Positions 20,096-30,744 of a stretch of DNA of 64,000 nucleotides are shown here, in pieces. Source of the DNA: Limnephilus marmoratus. Taxonomy: Eukaryota; Arthropoda; Insecta; Trichoptera; Limnephilidae. Below the pieces are notes generated by a model. The model was not told the origin of the DNA. It did not search any database and saw only the letters and a program-made list of their open reading frames with translations. Where the stretch lies: positions 2,418,001 to 2,482,000 of the forward strand of contig OU862913.1 of NCBI GenBank assembly GCA_917880885.1, given 5' to 3'. A program made the translations under genes and the position numbers. Numbering within the stretch: the stretch's first letter is position 1; each line of letters begins with the position of its first letter.

Positions 20096-20630
20096 AAGAT
20101 AGTAGCCAATAAAAATATGAGTTATAAACATGAATTTTGGTAGTTCGTAATCGAAGTATGATACAAGACCGAAGTGAATAGATTCCCATTAGCTAAGTTG
20201 ACGCCCAAAGATATTGAAATGTAAGTTGACGCCCCAGCAAGGTTAAGGTCCTTGGTTCGATTTCTGGATGTGACCGTATCATTTTCTGTTTCTTAGATTG
20301 AGAATCGTTAATATTGTCTTCATAAACTGAAGATTTTAAATCTACTTTAGTAGATTTAAAATCTTCAGTTTATCTTTGTTTACAAAGCTCCGGTCACAAA
20401 CCAGTTATCACTGTCTTCATCCATTTGTCCCTCTGCCGCCTAATAAAATTATTACAAACGATTTATTATCTTTTATAATATCAATAATATATTAATTCGA
20501 GTAAAGACTTTATCATCATGGTGCGTACATGTGGCCATGGATTAAAATCTGGCGCGAAAGGTTGAAAAAATCCAACAATATGAATTTATAATTTAAAAGG
20601 CAGTAAAATTCTTTGTTAACTTTAATCTAG
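20096..20630. other. Unassigned DNA with a hairpin
   Basis: This holds a weak tRNA-like stretch (GACGCCCCAGCAAGGTTAAG ... GGTTCGATTTC, 20225-20265) and the perfect hairpin listed separately. Nothing else is recognised. Confidence 0.4.
20322..20373. repeat. Perfect 25 bp inverted repeat with 2-base loop
   Basis: ATAAACTGAAGATTTTAAAT plus CTACT (20322-20346) is followed by TT and then its exact complement (20349-20373). No adjacent element explains it. Confidence 0.9.
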
Positions 20631-21427
20631 TGTTATGATGGGTGCCAGTTGTTAAGCACACCGTGGTTATGCAGCGTGGAGAGACGCCACAAAATGTCTC
20701 CGGCCAGCTCACAGCGGAGATAATGGTACCCTCTATTTCAGGGGGTCGGTCGCACGAATGCTTTCGGAATACTTTCTCACGGTCGTTCGGGAAATACACT
20801 CTAGGAAATGCTCCTGCCGAGGCAGAATAACAACAGGATTGAGTTAAATAGATTCATGTATTGTAAGTTCTAAACACAGTACATAATTATTACAGTACAA
20901 TTCAATACAAGAAATGCAAATTACACAAACCTAGCTATCGTGGTAATACCTAGTGGTCTCTCGTAACGAAAACTCTCTGAGCGATGGTCGTTTCGCGAGG
21001 GTCTACATTCTATCGTTAAAACAGGACACAAACAGAAGGGGAATAATGGAGCAGCTTACATGATGTTCCGGGGTCTACGCCTTCCGGGTGCAGCAGGGGC
21101 ACTTCACGAGTCTAGGGCAGGGCCGAAGTCCACAGGCATGGCAGTTTACCAGCGCTAAATAAACCCGCACGTACTTTGATTAACATCGCAGATGTTATTG
21201 CGTTTTCAAATTGGTCAACAGGAATTAACCGCGAGCTCCGCGCTCGGGTCATGGAGCGAGACGCGTGTATCCGAGGCCGCTTGCAATTCTAGACTGGCGC
21301 GGGGCGCGCGTGAATGCAGAGGGGAGAGGACGTGGGTAACAGGAAACAAGGGGGAGTGGGGTGTTGATGAAACTGTCGCGGCGTCCTTACCGACTCGAAT
21401 TCTGCCGTTATTTGGCGTATCATAACA
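20631..21427. mobile_element. Solo LTR with 4 bp target duplication
   Basis: The 797 bp unit begins TGTTATGATGGGTGCC and ends GGCGTATCATAACA, so it has TG...CA ends inside a short inverted repeat. CTAG lies on both sides (20627-20630 and 21428-21431), a perfect 4 bp target duplication. That length is typical of many insect Gypsy-group LTR elements. The interior is much GC- and CpG-richer than its flanks (notably 21230-21330). No internal coding region is attached, so it arose by LTR-LTR recombination. The transcription strand is not settled. Confidence 0.8.
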
Positions 21428-21431
21428 CTAG

Positions 21432-22609
21432 ATAGCCTAGCACGCTGCGTGTCTCGTTACTTTATTGTCCCACCAGCGCGGTGCACAGTGATAAAGGTCT
21501 TAGTTTAAACGGTGGCATCACGCAGGGTTAATAATTTGTTTCACTCAAATATTGAAAGGGTTAAATGTGCTACCTTTTATGGGACTATGGGCAAAAAAAA
21601 TTGCAAAATTACGCCCGTTAGAAGATTTAATATTTAATTTACAGGCTTGGGAATATGGTTTCATTTATTCGGCAAATAATGATTTAAATCTGTTGCAACT
21701 TCATACCTTGGAGGAGACTTCTCGTTCTGTATATTTGTGCGAGTTATAAGCAACATAACATCTAAAATCAGATCTAACTTACATAATATTAGTTTAACGT
21801 TAACGTTAGTAGTAGAAAATTATAGCCATTCGTGATTACGAGAGAAATACCTGAAACTAAGTTTCCCAACAGATGCCGCCTTGTGCATGTTATAGACACA
21901 ATTCAAGGAACGTGCATATATGTAAATAAGACAACGTGGAAAAAGCAGCGTATATTACGTGTTCTTGTAGAACCAAGTTCATTAAAGTTTCTACTGTGAA
22001 CTGAAACTACATTACTAAGGATTCTTATTGCAAGTATTCAGGTAGATACTTGCAAACTGTTGATGTTTCAGGGAGAAACAGCTAATTAATAATATTATGA
22101 CATTGACAATTAATGCGTTCAGGTAAAGTTTAGCGAGTAAATGGTAGTGGAGTACTACGTTAAAGTTTTAGGTGTTTAAAAGCTTTATAAAGATGGACGT
22201 CAATTAGGATATAATACAGACGAAGAGTTGGGCAGTGTGGTTACTCTGTAAAGTAGAAGAAAGATGAAAACTTAGAATATGAAAGGCTGAAAGAGTTCCA
22301 AAGGAATTTTAATGAAAGATGAGCGTAATTCGTAGCATTTTTATTGGATAATAATATTAAATTGAGCATTATGGCATTACGTGCTAAACTTAGTTCTTTG
22401 AATGTTAATGGGGGATTACTTTAATGAATTATGAGGCCATTAGGCAGAAAGGGGGTTAGGAAGATGACTGAGTGAAACAAAAACGTGTTGGCAGAATAAT
22501 AACACTCAAAGAAAAGATAAATGTTTTAATAAATTAAATTTGCATCATGCATCTCCGCCAACTTCAAACCTATTTGCCTACCGCTTCTCATTGTTAGTAT
22601 TAATCATTT
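21432..22609. other. Unassigned AT-rich DNA
   Basis: Frames of up to 77 codons only. I recognise no gene, repeat or structure. Confidence 0.45.
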
Positions 22610-23074
22610 ATTCAGATCAAATAGACTGCATCTAATCTTGAGGGAAGTAATAAAAATAGTGAGATTAAGGTGACCTTATATAATTTAATGACGGGCCTTA
22701 AATTATCTGTAGTATCAGCTTTAAATACTACACCATACAGACAGTAATAGACTTTAAAAATTATTATATCTGTAACGATACAACACATTGTATTATTTTT
22801 CACGTTTCTTATATTACGAAGCTGTATTTTATATTATGTACCTAGTCCCCTGGGAAATAACTTCAATAGTTAGATGTTGAACGACTTTTTAGTTTATTTA
22901 AAGGTAAGCTTAGTCAGTCGAGGAGACCTCCACGGGGAATAAATAGTTCATAATACTTAGTAATTTACCTTCAGCAGATATCATATTTCTAACTACCTTA
23001 CAGGGGTCAAGTGAGAATTAGGTTTGGTTTGTTACAAAGTTACTAAGAAAGATATATAGCTAGGAACATTACGT

Positions 23075-23420
23075 TAAATCTTGACATCAACAGCTATCTG
23101 GTTCAAATCCCGGCGGGTGCAAGTAAATTTTATTTTGACGATTCGTATTTTCACAATTTAATAATTTAAAATAAAATAAGGTAAATTTGCGGCAAGGCCC
23201 ATAGTGAAGATTCTCTCAGTATCGGCCCTGGTGTAAGACCACCATTCTGAATTGAAACGTTGCTTAAATGGCTTTAGCCGTGTGTGGTGACTAGATCTTA
23301 ATAGCCAGGTACTTCCCTACTTTCCTCTTCCCTCCCTTTCAGCCTCACAACATACCCCAATTAGGAATGCCATAGTCTCATTGGCTCCAGGCTATTGGGA
23401 CTCTTGTGCGGTATTCAAAT
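23075..23420 (+). mobile_element. SINE-A copy 3
   Basis: The head is degraded, but the B box is intact (CTGGTTCAAATCCCGGCGGG). TGCAAGTAAATTTTATTTTG, TTTGCGGCAAGGCCCATAGT, TGTAAGACCACCATTCTGAA, CATACCCCAATTAGGAATGC and GGGACTCTTGTGCGGTATTC then follow in family order. Confidence 0.8.
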
Positions 23421-24373
23421 AATAATATTATGACAAATGAAAAAAAAAACTTCATGTCTCCAAACGGACAGGAAGAAGAACTCAAAGATTCGTGAATAAA
23501 TTTAGTTTTTTTGAGCTGCGTTGAATCTGGAGGTAAACTGAACTCAGTCGGCATCAAAATATTGAAAATGAAGCAAAGTTCCTGTGTTTTTTATCTGTAA
23601 TGTCTCACGCCAAAGTGTTCGTTTTCTATAAAAATGGAAAATTCGTAAAACTAATAAAGGGAAAGAAGAAAAGCTTAGTATTATAAGGAAGAGAACTCGT
23701 GTGACGCATTATTAAATCCGTAGATTTGACATCTGCGTGGGTAAACGTGGGAAGGGAGCTCCTAATATTGATAAAGGGAAAATATTCGTGACAAGTTAAG
23801 ACACTTTTTCATTCCCTCAAGGAGCCCAAATCCTTCAATTCACTTCCAACGGTTATTTATTTAGATTAAAACTTTCTACACGAACTAAATGAAAGTGTAT
23901 CACAAGATTCCTGATATACAAAAACTGTTGACATGAGAATTTTTAACACTGCAAAGAACGAATCCGATTAACGTAAATTAAAACATTATCCGTAATTCCT
24001 ATGTATACTCAAGAGTATATTTTAAGACAAAAAAATGCCTTAAAGCTTGAATACGGGCGTTGACCAAACCCACATTCAGTATGAAATGATTCAACTTTCC
24101 ACATCGTACCTATATTGAAATTGGTTATTTTGAGTTCGGATAGTTGGATGTTCCACAGATGGTGTTCATTCGTATTAATCATCTTATTTACATAAGATAA
24201 TTCCCAAAACAGTCGCTTTTAAGCTTCAGAGTTAAACTCAAAACTTGGCATAAAAAATACTCGTTCATGCGGTAATGGCGAAAATTTTCTATCTTCAGTC
24301 TCCTTTCGTAACTTTGGCACATCATCATGATGCAATATTTTTGCTAGAGTTAAAATGATGTTACAAAATTTAA

Positions 24374-24757
24374 AGACGGCCTCCGTGGTCGAGGGGTAAG
24401 GCTCTCGACTTGCAATCCGAAGGTCGCGGGAACGATTCTCGACCTGCGCAAATAAATGTTAATAGATTAATTCGCGTTTTTTCACAAGTAATTAATTAAA
24501 AATAATATATACCTAGTGTTTTTGCGGCCCGTTTCACAGTGGAAGATCACCTTTCCGAATTATAACGTTTTAACGTTTGAAATGGTTTTAGCCGTGATCG
24601 GTGGCCAGAACTGAATAGGCTGGTACTTTGCCAACTTCCTCCTCCCCATCTCCTTCCCCCCTCTACCCTCCCACTCTACCCATTACACCAATTGCCATAG
24701 TCACACTGGCTCCAGACGGGATCAGTTGGAACTCTAGTGCGGTTTAAACATGAAAAA
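24374..24757 (+). mobile_element. SINE-A copy 4
   Basis: Best-preserved tRNA-like head in the window: GGCCTCCGTGGTCGAGGGGT, AAGGCTCTCGACTTGCAATC, GAAGGTCGCGGGAACGATTC. The body has TTTTTGCGGCCCGTTTCACA and ends near AACTCTAGTGCGGTTTAAAC plus an A-run. It interrupts the duplicated segment copy 2. Confidence 0.85.
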
Positions 24758-25085
24758 AAAATCTAGGCAACACATAATACGAATACGTTAACAATTTCGA
24801 ATAGGTATATAAGATATGTATATTTCCTACGAGATGTGTGAAAATAATCTCGCATCTAAATAAAGATTCAAAAACAAATAAATAAACAATATATTCACCT
24901 CAAATCCCTCGAATTCCCATCAGGCCGGAGCTTTATTTGAATAAACGCCGCCAAAGCCAAACCTCCTTCACGCATAATAGAACTAAATGACCAAATATTA
25001 GATATCTATTTTTATACCGACTTCTTTTGTAGAATTTCGAGACCGAAGACGTCAGATTCGCTCTGGCCGCGATGGGAGGTCAACA

Positions 25086-25847
25086 TGATATTAAACTTGA
25101 TTGATTATATTCTAAACATTCTCATTTTGTTTGTCTTTTACAAGAGCTGTGAGGGGTACCTATTGTACTAAAAGAGGTATTCCAGGAAAATTGTAAATTC
25201 TGAAATTGGTATGCATTTAAAGGAAGATATTACATTTTATCGACAAAATGCTATATGCTATATATCCGAAACCAAAAAATAAACAACGCATAATATAAAT
25301 CATTCTTGATAAATTTCGACTGACAGATTTCAAAGTTGAAAACTTGTAATTCGTAAGCAGTTTTGGATGAAACAGACATACATATTCCCGTAGTCCACTG
25401 ACTTCACTGTGATCTCTCAGCATACTCTTTTGTAAACACATGTGAGGGTTTGTATGTAGTGTTAGGTACACCTACCTGAGGTGCCTACCTTCTGCCGACA
25501 AACTAGCTCAGAATGGTCAGCAGAGCGGAGGAGACTATCATCACCTGGGTTGTAGGATCTCTGAGGCGTTTGTGTGGCATCCCTGAAATAAGCTCAAATC
25601 CTACGGGCTGGGGGAGACAGTGAAACAAGTTGGCTACGGTAAATATCAGGTGTATTGGGTAGAATTCTTTCATAAACAAACAATGGTACATAATGCAGGC
25701 AAAGTTAAAACAAGGTAGCATCAATAATCCTATCTAATTCGGGTGAATTTGGCCCTAAAATCTCTCTGGGGGCGGTCATTTATCTACGCGTTGAATTTAA
25801 AAGGAACACACGCAATAAAGAGGAATTAAATGGCTCAGGTTACTCAC
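25086..25847. other. Unassigned; would be intron of the exon at 25848
   Basis: Two minus-strand frames (25217-25471 and 25503-25724) show no clear family or splice context. If the exon at 25848-25939 is real, this is the start of its intron, and no second exon could be identified downstream on the minus strand. Confidence 0.4.
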
Positions 25848-25939
25848 TGCAGCAGGTTGGTGGCTTGGAGATCGGTGAGGTGAAAGGAATTTAGCCGTAC
25901 TTGGGTTTCCCGCAAGTCACTATGCACGAACACCGCCAT
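25848..25939 (-). CDS. Candidate first coding exon of a host gene, partial
   Basis: On the minus strand an ATG at 25939-25937 sits in a strong start context (GACCGCCATGGCG). It opens 30 codons (MAVFVHSDLRETQV ... HLTDLQATNLL) and then reaches CA followed by GTGAGTAA, a near-ideal 5' splice site at 25847. The exon ends in phase 2. The upstream ~150 bases are GC- and CpG-rich, unlike almost all of the window. The peptide has balanced composition and matches no TE protein I know. I do not recognise the product, and no later exon was found, so the gene would extend leftwards. Alternatives are an LTR/TE leader or chance. Conservation in relatives would decide. Confidence 0.5.
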
Positions 25940-26110
25940 GGCGGTCTTATGGAATATTCCGGAACCGATCGGAATGGTTCACGCTACACGGGCACTCGAA
26001 GCGCTGTCCGGGGAAAGAATGGCCGCCGGTGGCTGGCGTTCAACCGCCGTCAGCGCGCGGCGCGCTAGCGAAGAGAAAGCGAAACTGTTTGTCTCTACAG
26101 GGGAGTAGTC
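25940..26110 (-). promoter_or_regulatory. CpG-rich leader/promoter of the candidate exon
   Basis: The stretch holds dense CpG (GCGCGCGGCGCGCTAGCG near 26056-26073, CGGCGGCC, CGAAGCGC) in an AT-rich setting. It lies immediately upstream of the minus-strand ATG and fits a 5' UTR plus promoter. No TATA box or defined initiator was recognised. Confidence 0.4.
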
Positions 26111-26950
26111 TAGTAATTTGCAGGGGTGGCGTCTTTGTGTATCGTAACAGTAGGTATAGAAAAAGGTTTTGAAATTAAATCGTTTCCTTATAATTTTCTA
26201 TTGGGACAATTATTCCACGTAGTGATCATTTCCTCCTTATTTGGTATTTCCCGATGTGACGCATTACTTATGGGATGGCTGAAAGGGGACAGGGGTTATT
26301 TGTGAGACAACTATTCTGAGAAACAGCACCGGAGGGAGTAGAGTCGAGGTACGCTATACAATTCATTCCCCTGCAGGATTGATGAGGTCAACACGGCCAC
26401 GTCCGAGGCTTTAAACTGGCTCACTGTCCTAGATGTCCTCTGACTCCCCCCACTATACGAGAAGAAAATTATAGTTTTATGTTTCAATATCAATACAGTA
26501 GTGGATCGAAATTAAAATACCAATTTAACTTGAATAGAAACGAGTTTACACTACAATCATGTGAATTCATTTTAAAATAAATTTTATCATTAATAAGAAT
26601 ATTATTTTTTTATGCTAGCGTTTTTCTGAGCGCTATCATAGTTCCACCAAAATCACATTACCTAGTTTATACACACAGGTATATTATTTGAAAGTTAACC
26701 TGATAATGACATACGTGTTACGAGGTCGTTCAATGCAGTATGAAATAATAGCGCCCTTTTCATGTTTTGTCCAATGAATCCAGCCATAACTTTTTTAATG
26801 TCAAGTAGTTAGCAACCAGTAAAAAGCTGCACAGTAAAAACTGCAACCAATGCAACATCAGCAAACTTTCATAAAACCGTATATTATGTACAGTGACCCA
26901 GAGTCAGGTTAACCGCGATTATTGTTGTATTTTTTATTTGTTTAATACAT
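26111..26950. other. Unassigned DNA
   Basis: No repeat, gene or structure is recognised. One 60-codon minus frame (26311-26493) is not convincing. Confidence 0.45.
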
Positions 26951-27655
26951 TAGCCTTATACTGGAGGCTCTGAGGAAAAAAGGTACGAAGGGTGGGTAAA
27001 ATGTGGGGGGTCAATGTGTTCAAGAGTGACGGACATATGAATCCATCCATCTCACTGCGGTGTAAGATGATGGATCGAGAGAGTCCGGCTGGAGACCTCT
27101 AAGATAGGTCTCTCTCAAGGCTCTGCAACCGGGCCCGAAAAGAAGAAGATGGAGAGATACGAAATTACGAATCTTAGAGGAGAGTGCTAACATTTGCAGC
27201 GACAAAATCGATACGAAAATTGCGAAAATGTTTAATAAAAGACGACTCGTTTAAATTAGAGCAAAAATCTCGCGGGAATTATCTTAAACAGCATTTAAAG
27301 AAACACCGTGAATTTTTTCATACATATAACTTGTAAAATAACTGAAACAAACGTGTTAATAATAATTTTTGGAGCATACTTTGCGATTTTTTTCTATCGA
27401 GGGAATTTTATATAATTTGCGTTTCGGCGCGGGCAAAGTCTAGATATTATCTTCAAGAATAACATATATTTTTTTAAGAGCCATAAAACTTTCCGTGTTT
27501 AAGGGAAATATGTAATAAATCGGTACAAATCCGGGTTGCGGGCCCTTAATCAATTTCTCTCGATCTAGCCTGCCACGTAGCAGTTGCGGAAACGCATTCG
27601 CCGCCAAAAACATTGGCAAACCTCAGCCCATAAACACATGCTGCTAATTCACCAA
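26951..27655 (-). mobile_element. SINE-B copy split by a ~410 bp insertion
   Basis: The 3' portion is at 26951-27130 (minus strand CAGCCGGACTCTCTCGATCC, GATGGATTCATATGTCCGTC, CCACATTTTACCCACCCTTC). The 5' portion is at 27546-27655 (CAAACCTCAGCCCATAAACA on the plus strand). The two halves are contiguous in other copies. The shared 3' hairpin is mostly lost. Confidence 0.7.
27137..27539. mobile_element. Unidentified insert flanked by GGGCCC
   Basis: About 403 bp of AT-rich, non-coding DNA interrupts SINE-B. The hexamer GGGCCC lies on both sides (27131-27136 and 27540-27545) and could be a target duplication. GCAACC just before and GGTTGC just inside the right end form an inverted pair. No known family was recognised. 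Confidence 0.5.
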
Positions 27656-27698
27656 ACGTCGTATGCGTTGACCGATACAAATAACAACGACTCTACCT

Positions 27699-27833
27699 CT
27701 GCTGTGGGGAAACACTCCGATGACGGATCAAAAATACGAAAAACCTGTGTAATCTGTGAATTACCAATGTAATTTGTGTAAAAAACACCTGTGCCCGCAA
27801 TGTACCAAACAATTATGCCCTGACTGCCAATAA
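27699..27833 (+). pseudogene. Cysteine-rich C-terminal stub, possibly piggyBac-type transposase
   Basis: The frame gives GSKIRKTCVICE; after a one-base shift at about 27764 it reads YQCNLCKKHLCPQCTKQL then CPDCQ and a stop at 27831-27833. The Cys pattern C-x2-C ... C-x2-C-x4-C-x2-C-x5-C-x2-C fits the zinc-binding tail that ends many piggyBac transposases. The catalytic DDD domain is absent. Family assignment rests on the cysteine spacing and C-terminal position only. Confidence 0.45.
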
Positions 27834-27954
27834 AAATAACCAAAGTTTGACCATTGCCAGTTTTGTAAAATGATACATGATTGGAGCATTATTTTTTTTA
27901 GAAAAATAAAATAATTTAACTTTGTATAAACCACTTATTTGATGTGCAAATCCT

Positions 27955-27985
27955 ACCGGTTTCGGAACAAACGTTCCTTCGTCAG
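27955..27985 (-). ncRNA. Hammerhead ribozyme motif, minus-strand arm
   Basis: The minus strand gives CTGACGA (27979-27985), stem II GGAAC-GTTT-GTTCC (5 perfect pairs), GAAAC (27959-27963), then the self-complementary ACCGGT followed by A. All conserved core bases (CUGANGA, GAAA) are present. The zero-loop stem III implies dimeric folding. Confidence 0.65.
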
Positions 27986-28018
27986 GGAAAGCTTATACGA
28001 CGAAGCTTACAAACGTTC

Positions 28019-28049
28019 CTGACGAAGGAACGTTTGTTCCGAAACCGGT
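28019..28049 (+). ncRNA. Hammerhead ribozyme motif, plus-strand arm
   Basis: The plus strand gives CTGACGA (28019-28025), GGAAC-GTTT-GTTCC, GAAAC (28041-28045), then ACCGGT and C. It is the inverted copy of the motif at 27955-27985. Confidence 0.65.
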
Positions 28050-28104
28050 CGGATTTGCACATCAAATAAGTGGTTTATACAAAGTTAAATTATTTTATTT
28101 TTCT

Positions 28105-29224
28105 ATAATGGATAACCACAAAGTAATAGCTACATTCAAAATATTATTTTTTTTGTTTATTGATTAGTATCTTAGCTGTAAGAAAAATTTGTATTTTTCT
28201 TATAATATGTTGATTTAATTTTTTTTGTTTGTGATTACTAATCTCATCTCTAGTTTTTTGATTTTAGTTACTACATACTTTGTAATTACAATTTATTCAA
28301 TAAACATTACATTTAGAGTTAATTTATTAGTTTTATTTTATCGTTTTGTATGTTATTAAACTGTTTTTAAAGACTGCTATAAGCTACATGACCTAATTTA
28401 TATGCTGCAGACCGGATAAGGCAGCGGTCTCTCAGGCTGTTCGTCACCAGTTACGTTACACAAAAACCTTGTCACCAGTCAAAGGTTAATTGCCACATTG
28501 TAACGCATACGCGTTGGATCAAGCTTCTGAATGACTTTATTCTGTACGAGTGTCGGTTGTAATAACATCGCACTTCATACATATAATGTAAATCTAACCA
28601 AGCCTTTCTGATAATATCGCTTTTGTAATTTTCAGTGCTTTATAAAAGTTACTCTATTTGAATATTATATCAAACAATTAAAAGCCCAGAGAATATCATC
28701 TGTATTCTTCATTGACATCCTAACACAAAACCATCTCTATAAACTCTGCACAACACAGAATCCAGTCAAGTTAGGAGCTCAGATACATAAACCCTGTTCC
28801 TGATTCTACTCGCCGTGTGATGGTATTATATTCTTTGTGAGTATTATAGGTCTAGGGCAGTTTCAGACTGGGTAGGTGGGTGGGTTACTTGGGTGACCCT
28901 GTCTACTAAAGGCACAAGGTATCTACAGACTAACTTCACTAAGTTGTGTTACACATCAGATATACATTAGTTTCTCCCAGCCCGGCTGCAATGCCGTAGC
29001 CATGAATCGGGTGATGGGTCATTTGTCTAAACTTTAATACAGCTTCATTAATAATGCTAGTTTTACGAGATAGGAATGATATGACTGAAAACACTACATA
29101 GAAAGAACGGACAGCTACGAATGAAATTAGTTGGCAGAAAGGTAAATTACACAATAGAAGCAATATGAGACAAGAAGGTACATAAATGTTGGGAGAGTCG
29201 CAGAATACTTAATGTAATATCTCT
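28105..29224. other. Unassigned AT-rich DNA
   Basis: No gene or repeat recognised. One 74-codon minus frame (28939-29163) has no family signature. Confidence 0.45.
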
Positions 29225-29500
29225 GAGAGACATTCGTTATTTGTAAATACTGGGACCAGTACTACAGGATGCTTGTTGAAGTTGACTTAGGTTTTTAAAA
29301 CACACTGACTGTTTATCGACTAACGTAATTTATAATTATACTTCGGCGGGCAAACGTCCTTACTGGCTGAAAGTTATGTTTTGTCTGCGAAGCTCCCAAA
29401 TTATAATGACTACGCCTATTTATCTTCGGTCACCTTCGGCAAACGAGACCATGTAGACAAGAGCCCAAAGACTACTAAAGTAATGTAGGAACTAAATCAT
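29225..29500 (+). repeat. Dispersed repeat R1, copy B
   Basis: Shares GACATTCGTTATTTGTAAAT, ACTGGGACCAGTACTACAGG, CACTGACTGTTTATCGACTA, GGCTGAAAGTTATGTTTTGT and AACGAGACCATGTAGAC with copies at 145-430 (inverted) and 51865-52200. Confidence 0.75.
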
Positions 29501-30744
29501 AAACTAATATGATACATTCATTAATAGCATATTTATAATACATGTTTGTTACCTTAGTATTATTAATAACTAATGAATTAAAACACTGTACACTACACTT
29601 CCAGCCAAGAACCTTTTTTAATGCTTCCATGGAAGAGTAGTACGAGTATTTAAATATTGGACATAAATAAAAAATAAAGATTATGCTTTAGAAAGGAGAA
29701 AACATATAAAATTACCGCGGTCATTGATATAACAACGGATTATAATGCATATCTTATTCCAGGGTCAATTGAATACAAAGGTGATGTCAATGTAAGGGTT
29801 TACACAGACAAGTTGGGGTATTATAGTAAGTTTGGTATGGACTACAGGAGTTGGGAAGGGAAGAAGGAAGGTTGTACTGGTCTCTAGAGGAGTAGCATCA
29901 CATGACTTAACATAAAAAAACAAACGTCAAGACTTGTAGAAGTTCTCTCTGCTGAACACTATAATCTTGGCTGTCTAAAGAATGGTTATCTTTGCATGTC
30001 CTTGGCTTCAGGCTTTGTTGTGCTTAAATAAAAAATAGTACCTATTGTATTTAGCCAACTGTTAAAAAAGAACAATACTAGAAGTAGGTACTCATAGAAC
30101 AACAGCTCTCTTATCTGTAATCAGAGCTCGGAATCTAATTATAGACAATTGTCTCAAATTGTATAAATTCTCAAACTAAGTAATCTCGGATACGCGAAGA
30201 CATTCCCCGCACAATAGACCCTTCCAACTGAAACAATTGTGGAATTTCACGCCATTTCAGTGCTTTCCACAATTTCTATTTGTTTGGAACAGTTTGCAGG
30301 AAAGTGAGACTACAGGAAGATCTTGTTGAAAAGCGGAGGAACAAAGATTAAGAAGATCAAGCAATAGAAAATGAAACTAAAATAACCTTTTCACTTTACT
30401 TTTAATGGTGCTAAAAGAAGTTTAATCAAATTTAAGGTGGCGGATTATAAAGTTTGTTTGTTTACCAAACGATTACCACCAAGTCAGTCAATCGATATAA
30501 AACAAAAACAAACATTATTCCGAGACACAGAGTACGTAACCTCCCTGTTCCTCTCGACACCTCCTCCACCAGTACAGAAAGCTGTGTTATGCCTCACACA
30601 TCTGTGTCCAAACTTAGAGCTTTTACCTGAAGGCCGTAGAACGGTTATCAAACATTCAGTTCTAGGCAGCTCACTATAAAAAGGCAAAAACTAGAAGGCC
30701 ATGATTTGAAATATTGGAATTGAATATTTGGTTGTTTTTTAGTT
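29501..30744. other. Unassigned DNA
   Basis: Overlapping 80-codon plus (30437-30679) and 67-codon minus (30484-30687) frames lack family signatures. No repeat was recognised. Confidence 0.4.

Larger units (their letters stand above)
22610..25085 (+). repeat. Diverged duplicated segment, copy 2 (interrupted)
   Basis: Matches blocks of 18400-19330: 22610-22740, about 24080-24330 and 24895-25085. It is interrupted by SINE-A copies at 23075-23420 and 24374-24757. The order and spacing of the matching ends suggest one ancestral segment later split by insertions. Confidence 0.55.
27900..28104. mobile_element. Palindromic PLE-derived element with two hammerhead motifs
   Basis: Arms of ~87 bp (27900-27986 and 28018-28104) are inverted copies with about one mismatch (CCTACCGG versus CCGACCGG) around a ~31 bp spacer. 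Each arm holds a hammerhead core, so one is read on each strand. The motif order and the GTTTCGGAACAAACGTTCCTTCGTCAG-type core are those of PLE terminal repeats. No coding sequence. Confidence 0.8.
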
